Origin: Puffinus mauretanicus | Taxonomy: Eukaryota > Chordata > Aves > Procellariiformes > Procellariidae | Reading direction: 5' to 3' | DNA length: 64,000 bases | Assembly: GCA_023333565.1 (NCBI GenBank) | Contig: JAJKFH010003927.1 | Span: 620,001 to 684,000 of the forward strand | Translations under genes and position numbers: made by a program | The notes under the pieces: generated by a model | What the model saw: the letters and a program-made list of their open reading frames with translations, nothing else | Database searches by the model: none | Told to the model about the DNA's origin: nothing | Shown: piece by piece, positions 54,401 to 61,000 of the stretch | Position numbering within the stretch: the stretch's first letter is position 1 | Layout of the letters: the number at the start of each line of letters is the position of its first letter

Positions 54401-57400
54401 TTCAATTTTTTTTTTTTTATTATGAATATTTATGGCAATAAAAGCATACAAGCTAAAAAACAAATCAGGCTAAATACGACGATATTATTTCTTCCTTTAA
54501 ATTTAACTTTTTATCCACAGCTATTTACCACGTTTTTTTGCTGTGCATCTAAAGTGGCATTTTGAAAAACGGAATGCTTTTGGCATTTTTCAAAGAGGAA
54601 TCACTTTTTCCCCCGATTCAGCTTCCCTTACTGCCTGAACTAAGTATGTTTTTATCCACAGTAAAATATTTTTAAAGATTAATTTGACATGTCCAATTAT
54701 TTCTAATGCAGTTTGTAATTTTCTTCATTACAAACACGTTAATTTACTGAAGCAGTCATTGAACATCAGAGTGTAATCTGGAATACCTCCACAAACTCTG
54801 CAACTATTTGTAGGGGCATGGCAGTTTTTTCTAAGTAGTTTTGGCAGAAACTATAAGAGCTTGTAACATGGTACTACTCACTTGATTCAATAGCATCCAG
54901 TTTCTGGAATGTCCCCAGGATATCCCCATTTACTATTTTGGGTAAGAAATCCCGCAATTGCATAACCTCAGTTGTCAGCCTTTCCAAATCCCTCCTCCTA
55001 ACTTTAACAAACTCCTCTTTGGTGTCAGCCTTCTGAAATAAAAAAAAAACAAAAACAAACCAACAACCAACCAAAGACACTGTTACAGCCTTGCAACACT
55101 TTTCTGCTTGAATCCCTTCTCTCAGACAAAAATATTCCTCTGTATTACATCATTTCAGAAATTCATAACCTTTTAAAAGAGAACTATCCAGTAATAACTA
55201 TCTGAAAAGTCTCCGAGATGGACTCTTTGACTGTAATCTAATTTTTGGCACTCTGGCCTAAAGCAAATCATATTACCTCTCTGCATCTGTTTCTTCACCT
55301 AAAATGTGTGCAATGTACCTCAGAATGCTGTAAAAATTAACATTCACATTTTAAAATGTGAGCAGCTATGCATATGCCAAGCAATTGTTTTGAGACTGTT
55401 GTAAAGGATACAATAACTCAGTTTTTTAATTAACTCAAATATTTGCAAGATCCTCAGTCACCTTGCTAGATTACAACAGCTCTTCTAGAGGAAATTGTAT
55501 TTTTTCAAAAGAATTAATCTTTTGTGAGGAGCAAAAAATATTTGCAACCCAATCCCACATAAAAGTAATTTAATCCCAAGTTAAGACACAAAATGTTTAC
55601 TAGTTTCCTCTTCTGCCAAGCTATTGCTATAAAATAACTTTAATTCCACAGTGCAAGAGAATGTGCATTAATTTTTAAATTATAGAGAAATTTCTGTACC
55701 AAAAACCTGCTAAACTCCAATTTCCGATATATGTACATGCGCACACTGCTGTATCTTAAAAAGGCTACCATATACACACAGACATAAAAAAGGTTTAACG
55801 TCCTTTGCCTAAAACATTTATCATCTAATATGCTTTCACAAAGCAAAATCATAACGTATCTTAGTACTGTTTTGCACTGCATTGAGAATGGTGCAGAAAA
55901 AATGAGATCCTTTATGTACCACATCTTATTCCAGAGGGAAGAGGGTACTACAGAACACCACAAGAAACTATCTCCTACAGGTACAAAACATGCCATCCCT
56001 AAAGTCGTCTCGAGTCCAGCTGCACAAGACAAACGGAGGTCATTATCACTGGTTCAGACAATGCTACCCTGGCATTTCTACCCTTTCCAACCATTTCCTA
56101 CAATTCTTTCTGCTCCCCTACTTCCTCAGGTTAAAACATTTCCTTTCAGTTTTGCTTTCTACTCTATTTCTTTCCCAGCTGTTTTTCAAATCCAGACAGT
56201 TGTAGGGACAGAACAGGCCAATTCCAGCTTTCCCAGTTCAGAGGCATCAGAGCCACAATAAAGGTGTGGAAGAAAGATTTTACTTTTAACTTGAATTGTA
56301 TGCTCTAAGCTGCATTTAGAAAGTGCCTATGGCAAAGTTAGTACGGCTAAGTACCACCACATTAAATGATTCAGGAAACATACAACTCATTTAGGTCTCA
56401 AGAAAGTATGGAATAAACACGTGGCAACAGGACTCTATAGAAGAATACCATCTGCATGCCAGCAAACAGGAAGGACAGAGAGACAATTCAGTATTGCTCA
56501 AGATTACGGAGTGCAATTTGGTACAGGCATAAAAATACCTCTATTCACTAGCAGAAGCTAAATTCAAATAAAATACACTACTGAAGTACTGGGATTGAGA
56601 TATGAAATACACAATAAGGAGAAAATTCTCATTTATAGTTCCCACTGTAAACACTGCAGTTCCAATAGACAAAAGTTTTATTTTCTCTGCTTAAGCAGCT
56701 ACTCAACATCTCACCCCACCACAACAGTATGTTAAAAGCAAATACGATGGAGAACAGTAGTTTTCTGTCCAGCCCCTGACAGCAAGGGCAGGTGACCCGA
56801 TGTAGGAAACCTGACTTCAGTCCTCGCAGACCTCTTGCACAACGGCCAAGGTACCTCGTTATGTACCCTGGCTCACGACCTGCGTGGTCTGAATCCCCCT
56901 TCCCTGCCGGGCAGGGGGCTGAACAGGGCAGAGATCCCAGCTGGCGACGAACACCCAGCAGAGAATCGGAACCAGCCCTTTCTCCACCCTCCAGCAGCCC
57001 GGGGCGTCTCTGACGCTCCTCTACAGTCCCCACCGCGCTCCCCCCTCACAAGGGTCCCTCATCCTCCCACCCAGGTCGGGGAGCCGACACCGCGGGCAGG
57101 AAACCGCCCGAGCAGCCCCCGCGGCCCCGGACGCCGAGCCCCAGGGGCCCAGCTCCTGCGTGCCTCGCACAGCCGGCTCCCCGGCGCCAGCCCCGCCCTG
57201 CCCGGCACTCCCAGACACCCCGCACAGGCCCCGCCATCGCTCCCTCAGGGCCCCAGGAGGCCCAGCGGGCAGCGCCCACCGCCACGCAGGCCCCCTTTCT
57301 CCGCCTCCTCCGGGGAGCCGACCCCCCGCGGCGGGGTCCCCCCACGCCCCGACGCCGGGGCGGGCAGGATGGCGGGCAGGGGCGGATCCGCGGCCGGGCC

Positions 57401-57476
57401 GGGCGGGGCCGGGCCCAGCCCCGCGGGCCGCGCGCGCTACCTGCGCGTCGCCAGCGAGGCCGGCGCGGCGCCGCAT
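21245..57476 (-). CDS. HSF2BP: HSF2BP (MEILB2), meiotic BRCA2-binding protein, complete 8-exon gene
   Basis: HSF2BP (heat shock factor 2-binding protein, MEILB2) acts in germ-cell nuclei. It binds BRCA2 and, with BRME1, helps load RAD51 and DMC1 at meiotic breaks. Coding exons in transcript order: 57476-57441, 55032-54882, 50053-49950, 44368-44219, 40056-39918, 37780-37663, 30792-30689, 21453-21245. Every junction is GT-AG, all phases agree, and the total is 1011 nt or 336 residues; I recall human as 334. Residues about 15-125 are charged and heptad-rich ([28 protein letters not shown]), matching the family's N-terminal coiled coil. Residues about 126-336 match the helical ARM-like domain that binds BRCA2 ([41 protein letters not shown]). 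No frameshift or premature stop is seen, so the gene looks functional. It starts in a CpG island 402 bp from the divergent RRP1B start. The identification is by remembered similarity to the human protein. Confidence 0.95.
26083..26110. repeat. Near-perfect inverted repeat, 13-bp arms
   Basis: Left arm AGTTTCGTAGTCT, two-base spacer GA, right arm AGACTATGAAACT. The arms pair throughout with one G-T type mismatch, so a transcript could fold into a tight hairpin. It lies in HSF2BP intron 7. Confidence 0.8.
29626..30215 (+). mobile_element. Solo LTR of an endogenous retrovirus (ERVL-like, neoavian type)
   Basis: About 590 bp starting TGTTGG and ending CACAACA, the TG...CA form of an LTR. I recognise the body (GGCTGGGGTAGAGTTAATTT near the start; ACTGTCTTTATCTCAACCC near the end) as a repeated LTR of neoavian genomes. 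The family name is uncertain. Visible signals are a perfect CRE (TGACGTCA, 29880-29887), a TATA-like CATAAAG (29897-29903) and a polyadenylation-type ATTAAA (30084-30089). No gag, pol or env sequence adjoins it, so it is a solo LTR left by recombination. It is antisense to HSF2BP, in intron 7, about 0.47 kb from exon 7. The target-site duplication is not clear; flanks CCCTG and TCCTG are a near match only if the ends are shifted by a few bases. Confidence 0.8.
30689..30792 (-). CDS. HSF2BP: HSF2BP exon 7 (residues 233-268)
   Basis: Has no ATG-initiated frame of its own but is clear from conservation. Acceptor AATTCTAG|GCTAAT and donor AATG|GTAAGT enclose 104 nt encoding [18 protein letters not shown], then [16 protein letters not shown]. 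It completes Val with exon 6 and shares an Asp codon with exon 8, as in the human protein. Confidence 0.95.
34245..34266. repeat. Perfect 22-bp palindrome
   Basis: Half-site TTTTGCAATAA is followed directly by its reverse complement TTATTGCAAAA with no spacer. Weak extension of symmetry (AAGTA...TGCTT) continues on both sides. The core resembles a C/EBP-type TTGCAA site in duplicate. It lies in HSF2BP intron 6. Confidence 0.85.
35189..35256. repeat. TG/TA-rich microsatellite
   Basis: An impure run of TGTGTCTCTG, TGTATATATATATG and (TG)n blocks in HSF2BP intron 6. Confidence 0.85.
36192..36210. repeat. (GT)n microsatellite
   Basis: About seven GT units ending in TTTGTTT, in HSF2BP intron 6. 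Confidence 0.8.
36861..36880. repeat. (TG)10 microsatellite
   Basis: Ten uninterrupted TG units in HSF2BP intron 6; likely polymorphic. Confidence 0.9.
37663..37780 (-). CDS. HSF2BP: HSF2BP exon 6 (residues 194-233)
   Basis: Acceptor TCTCACAG|ATGTGG and donor AAAGT|GTATGA. Encodes [19 protein letters not shown] through [12 protein letters not shown], then two bases of a split Val codon that exon 7 completes. Part of the BRCA2-binding helical domain. Reading on into the intron gives a stop within about 20 codons. Confidence 0.95.
37781..39917 (-). other. HSF2BP intron 5
   Basis: 2.1 kb between exons 6 and 5. I see no repeat, exon or RNA gene that I can support. Confidence 0.8.
39918..40056 (-). 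CDS. HSF2BP: HSF2BP exon 5 (residues 148-194)
   Basis: Acceptor TTGCAG|AGTAAA and donor ACAA|GTAAGT. Encodes [20 protein letters not shown] through [16 protein letters not shown], part of the ARM-like domain. It ends after the first base of a split Asn codon. Confidence 0.95.
40057..44218 (-). other. HSF2BP intron 4
   Basis: 4.2 kb. A minus-strand stretch at 42139-42174 reads like a reverse-transcriptase motif (see findings), and a poly-T run lies at 43209-43226. No supported exon. Confidence 0.8.
42139..42174 (-). mobile_element. Possible decayed retroelement pol fragment
   Basis: The minus strand reads [12 protein letters not shown], close to the reverse-transcriptase core motif of DIRS/Gypsy-type elements (typically I-D-L-K-D-A-Y-hydrophobic). 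A stop codon directly precedes it and stops follow, so any element is heavily decayed. I could not extend the similarity convincingly on either side, so chance is possible. Confidence 0.25.
44219..44368 (-). CDS. HSF2BP: HSF2BP exon 4 (residues 98-147)
   Basis: Acceptor TTTCAG|GAGAAA and donor GGAGGA|GTAAGT; exactly 50 codons, symmetric phase 0. Encodes [19 protein letters not shown], the end of the coiled coil, then [17 protein letters not shown], the start of the helical-repeat domain. Because the exon is symmetric, skipping it would keep the frame. Confidence 0.96.
44472..44487. repeat. Homopolymeric G-run near the exon 4 acceptor
   Basis: On the plus strand nine to ten G, one T, then six G. 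In the HSF2BP transcript this is a C-rich tract about 100 nt upstream of the exon 4 acceptor. Confidence 0.8.
45850..47296 (+). mobile_element. CR1 LINE retrotransposon, 5'-truncated and internally deleted
   Basis: CR1 is the main avian non-LTR retrotransposon. From about 45898 the sequence encodes the reverse-transcriptase part of ORF2 in one frame: [20 protein letters not shown], then [20 protein letters not shown], then [20 protein letters not shown], with the catalytic FADD at 46424-46435 and a final stop at 47207-47209. One in-frame TGA (46277-46279) splits it. Compared with CR1 copies as I remember them, a few residues are missing around [12 protein letters not shown] (about 46975). The 3' end carries the family's octamer-type tail (ATTCTATG at 47276-47283, then degenerate copies). 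Just upstream, 45850-45898 resembles an earlier ORF2 part (GAGCTCTGGCTGGGACTCAG) joined directly to the RT region, suggesting an internal deletion. Inactive; inserted in HSF2BP intron 3. Confidence 0.93.
45911..47209 (+). pseudogene. CR1 ORF2 reverse transcriptase remnant with one TGA
   Basis: About 430 codons in a single frame, interrupted only by the TGA at 46277-46279. It covers the RT palm region ([21 protein letters not shown]) and the C-terminal domain ([32 protein letters not shown]). There is no endonuclease domain, so it cannot act alone. That only one stop has accumulated suggests a fairly young insertion. Confidence 0.9.
49950..50053 (-). CDS. HSF2BP: HSF2BP exon 3 (residues 63-97)
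   Basis: Acceptor ATCACAG|ACATGG and donor AAG|GTAGAT. Encodes [18 protein letters not shown] and onward to CMREKK, a strongly charged coiled-coil segment nearly identical to the mammalian one. It starts in phase 1 (completing Asn) and ends in phase 0. Confidence 0.95.
50054..54881 (-). other. HSF2BP intron 2
   Basis: 4.8 kb. From about 51500 to 54140 the minus strand has several moderately long protein-like readings, including about 70 codons at 54133-53924, broken by stops and frame changes. I do not recognise the source. No exon of HSF2BP is expected here, as exons 2 and 3 join cleanly. Confidence 0.8.
53602..54133 (-). pseudogene. Unidentified protein-like remnant, possible decayed repeat or retrocopy
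   Basis: The minus strand reads about 65 codons containing [20 protein letters not shown] and [20 protein letters not shown] and then stops (TAG). Another frame (from about 53900 to 53602) then stays open and includes [17 protein letters not shown]. Composition is protein-like (charged, then mixed), unlike random intron translation. An acceptor-like TTTGCAACAG lies near the start of the first reading. I cannot assign a family and low-level chance is possible. Confidence 0.25.
54882..55032 (-). CDS. HSF2BP: HSF2BP exon 2 (residues 13-63)
   Basis: Acceptor TTTCAG|AAGGCT and donor TCAA|GTGAGT. Encodes [19 protein letters not shown] and continues through RDFLPKI to FQKLDAIES, plus the first base of a split Asn codon. 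It closely matches the start of the conserved part of human HSF2BP (TKEEFVKV) and begins the coiled coil. Confidence 0.95.
55033..57440 (-). other. HSF2BP intron 1
   Basis: 2.4 kb. The distal part (about 55033-56850) is AT-rich without supported features. The part near exon 1 (56900-57440) is the flank of the CpG island. Confidence 0.75.
57441..57476 (-). CDS. HSF2BP: HSF2BP coding exon 1 (residues 1-12)
   Basis: Reads [12 protein letters not shown] and ends CAG|GTAGCG, joining in phase 0 to exon 2 (AAG GCT GAC). The start was chosen because exon 2 has no early Met, this ATG has a purine at -3, and the exon lies in the CpG island. The frame stays open upstream, so no stop fixes the start. 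The human N-terminus is also short and poorly conserved. Least certain of the eight exons. Confidence 0.6.
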
Positions 57477-57825
57477 CGCGCCACCCGCCGCCGCCAGCCT
57501 CGTGGGAGGGAGTGAGGGCGGGAAGGGCGCGCCTCCGGCGTCACGCCGCGTCCCTGACCCCGCCCCTCGCGGTAGCCCCTCCCTCCCCGCGGGCGGGATG
57601 GGCGGGGCCCGGAGGGGGATGCGGGTTGGGCGGGGCCTGGAGCCAGGGTCCGTCCCACCCCCCGCCCGGAGCCACCGGGCACCTCCCCGGGGGCGGACCC
57701 AGACGCTCCCTCCGCTCCCCCCACCGCCGCGGCGCTCGCCCTGTGATGACACCAAAGGCGGGCGACGGGGGCGTCGGTGACGCCATCAAGCGGAGCCCGC
57801 CTCGGCGCGGCGCGGCGCGGCGAAG

Positions 57826-57870
57826 ACGGGACGGGCCCGGACGGGACGGGACGGGACGGGACGGGACGGG
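57826..57870. repeat. ACGGG pentanucleotide repeat before the RRP1B start
   Basis: ACGGG occurs twice (57826-57835), is interrupted by CCCGG, then runs six times in a row (57841-57870). It ends 8 bases before the RRP1B ATG, so it is probably within its 5' UTR. A GCGCG-rich run (about 57804-57822) precedes it. Confidence 0.9.
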
Positions 57871-57878
57871 GACAGGCC

Positions 57879-58011
57879 ATGGCTCCCGCCGCCGTGCAGC
57901 CGCCCGAGATCCAGTTCGCGCAGCGGCTGGCCGCCAACGAGAAGCGCATCCGGGACCGCGCTGTGAAGAAGCTGCGGGGTTACATCAGCGTCCGGACCCA
58001 GCGCCCGGCCG
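57879..58011 (+). CDS. RRP1B: RRP1B coding exon 1 (residues 1-45)
   Basis: Starts GGCCATGGCT in the CpG island and ends GCCG|GTAGGG, leaving one base of a Gly codon. It encodes 44 full residues including [20 protein letters not shown], which matches the N-terminus of human RRP1B as I remember it. Confidence 0.93.
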
Positions 58012-61000
58012 GTAGGGCCCGGCACGGTGGGGCGGCCCGGCATGGCCCGGCCCGGCCCGGCGCTGCCCGGGGGCGGAGGGGCTGGCGGGGTTGTGGCGGC
58101 GGGGGCCGGGATGGGGCCGGTGGCCGGGTGCGGCGCGGGTGAAGCGGCGGCGCCGGCAGGCTGGCAGGGGGTGGGGAAGCACGTGTGGCGGAGAGCCGGG
58201 ACCCGCCTCCTGTGCCCCCGCCGCGTCCGCCACCGCGGGGCCGCCACCTGTGGCGTCCTTGGGGTTTTTTTTGGTGTTTTTTTTCCCTTTTCATTTTTTT
58301 TTTTGGTTGTTTTTAATTTTTTACTTTTACGCCTGTATTTCATGACAGGAAGTATTTGCCTCGGTGACCCCGCAAGCGGCCAGTGCGCTGCCAGCAGCCC
58401 TTACGGGAGCGGAGGGCCTTTCGGATCCTCGCCTGTAAAGTTTCCCCGCGGTTGCAGCGGGCGGGCTGGGGCGCGGCGCCGGCCCGGGGGGCTGGAGGGC
58501 TCGGGGAGTACCTGCTTGGCCCGGGGCGGGGGGGTGTCTTGCTGGCGGCAGTAGCGTTGCCGGGATTGGAGCGGCATAGCTCACACCCTCGTTCCTAGGA
58601 GCGGGACCTAGAGGCACTGCGCTGACCCAGGCTGAACTCACCCCGGTATTTTCTGCTATGCTGCCTGGTGAGGTGGTGGCTGCCTGTTTCCCTGACTGAC
58701 ATCAGGAGTGTTGGGGGGAATTGAGGAAAGCTCAGGAGTGTTTCAGCACTTGTGTAATGGCTGGCAATTCTCTGCTACCCGTGCAGATTATCCGAGTTAC
58801 CTGTTACCTCCACCTTTTGATTGATACCTTTAGATTCATGGTATCAAAGGCGTTTTTTCCAACAAGGTTTATTATCCTACTTGGAGCTGTGTCCTGCCGC
58901 CTTAGAACCAAGAGTCCAGTGCATGGGCACTTCAGTGGTGTCCCTGGAGATGGCTTGTGTCTAGCTATGCCAGTCTGAAGCTGCAACCAAAGGTGCCTCC
59001 CGTGCACCCTCTCCTCATGGACACAGATTGTAGGAGGCTTACGAGGTCGGTCATAGCATTGTGTGAATGCATGGATCCAGTTCAGTAAACCTGCCTGTTG
59101 GAGCGATAAGGAGCACGGTGCAGAGGTGCCCAAGAAATTCTGTGATGTTTCTGGACTGCTTTCTCCAGCATGCTATGTTACAAACTGGATACAACACGGG
59201 AGGGAAGCTGGTCAGGAGCATTTGCAGAGCACTGTGTCTGACCTAGTAAACCTTCCTGCCACGTTTGGGAAAACGGTACTGAGCTTTATGCATACACGCT
59301 CCTTTGGCTTTGAGGAAGCCAGCCTAGACCTGGCATCCCAAGAGCTAAACTGGAACAGGAATGCTGGTTGAACCTGAGTTAATTCCTTGAAAAGACACTG
59401 GGGAATAGATGTTGTTTCTTCCCTTTACCCTCTTCCCTTTACAAATAGTATTTGACCCATTAGCCATATTTGACAGAGGGAAGAGCACATAAGAACAGCC
59501 TTACGGGTTAGGCCAGAGGGTCAATTAGCCCATTATCCCAGTCTGACAGTTACCGTAGATCTAGTGGATGCCTAGGGACTAGTAAGAGCGTGCGAGTGTA
59601 CATTGTATTCCTCCCAAGTATTTCTGAGCCTCTAGCTATTTTTAGCTCTGGAGACTTCCTAAGCTGGACATGGCTTCTCTGTGTTCAGTAGTGCTCAGTG
59701 CATCTCATTGCAAAGTGCAGTTTCCTTTAAATTTGTAGAAGTAGCCTGCCAGACGGACAGGAGTGCCCTAACCGAGGGAAAAGGTTGCAGGTTACGCTAA
59801 TGCCTTAAGATATTAGGAAGCCACCACAGGGAAATTGTCAGTTGGGATGTGAACTTTTTGCATGTTAAGGTCAGCCCACCATGAAATGCAAATGAGTAGG
59901 AAACAAGGGTGACTGATTTCCAAAGCTCTTAGATTTATTTACTGTGACGTACTATTCCAGCTAGTGATATTAAAACAAAGGTTAACTTCTTTGGACTTGG
60001 AGAGAAAGTGTTATGTTCAGGAGAGAGATTTTTTTAAAGTTATTTATTAATTAGCAGTCTTGTATCCATCCAGCGTTCAGAGAGGGATGAGGCTCGCGTG
60101 TTAGATAACCCAGCTAGATATCCGAACTTGAACAGTTGAGAACATGCTAACTTTTGAAAGAGATGGTGGAGTTCGCCTGACGTTCACCTCAGTCAAATGT
60201 TCCATAGGTAGGCAGGACTGCTCAGTGTGGTCTGTGCTAAGGCTGAATTACGGGTCATGCTGGGGAAACTTCTCCAAAGAGCTAGAGCTTTTAATTTTCA
60301 ACCAGAGGTTAAACTCTACAGAAGGCACAGAACTACTGAAGCTCTGCCATGTATGCAGATGAACTTGGATGAGCACATTATTCCTTGGAAGTGGTCCTTT
60401 TTTTTTTTTTTTGTATTAACTCATTCTTCTTAAAATCCTTACCTCGAAAGAGAAGAACATGCTGTACTGGGCTGATAATAGGAGGGTATCTTTATGGAGA
60501 TAATCAGTAAATGATTTGGTGAAAGAAGAGTAAATAAAAGTAACTTTTAGTGAACGAGGAAAGATTGCTGGGTGCTTTTCCGTCTGACAGAGCTGCACTT
60601 ATTTGGGCCCAGATCTATAAAGGATCTATGTCATTTCCACTGAAATGAGCCCATGTGGATCTGGTCCTTGAAGATTATCTAGAACAGGAAAAATTGCAAC
60701 AATTTTAGTGATAGCAATGTCAAAACAGCATAACTCCCAAACAGAAATGCTAACAAGGCTTGCATTAAAGTAGCATGTCTTCAATGAGTGGTTGTGACAT
60801 TACTAATCCAAGCTCCCACACTGTACATGGGGACAGAGTTACAATCCAGGTACTAAAACCAAACTCTTTCTCAAGGTAGCTTTAAGGTAAAGGCCTTCAG
60901 TTTTGCGCACTGTGGTTGCTAATACTATAGATTCAGGTTTTTAAGTAACTTTGCTTGAATTATTTTTATTTGCCAGCTGTAGATGGCAGAGCACATAAAG

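Larger units (their letters stand above)
56900..58560. promoter_or_regulatory. CpG island and likely bidirectional promoter of HSF2BP and RRP1B
   Basis: Dense CpG and GC-rich sequence covers both first exons, in sharp contrast to the AT-rich surroundings. The two start codons point away from each other with 402 bp between (57477-57878). Visible elements include GC boxes (GGGCGGGG at 57600-57607 and 57628-57635; CCCCGCCCC at about 57558) and ATF/CRE-like sites (GTGATGAC at 57743-57750; TGACGCCA at 57778-57785). No TATA box is seen. This architecture is typical of shared housekeeping promoters. Real transcription starts cannot be read from sequence. Confidence 0.8.

Noticed and set aside
56835..58343. 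Many long open frames on both strands (up to about 245 codons)
   Set aside because: They arise because stop codons are rare in the CpG island. Only the short HSF2BP exon 1 and RRP1B exon 1 have family support and splice donors.
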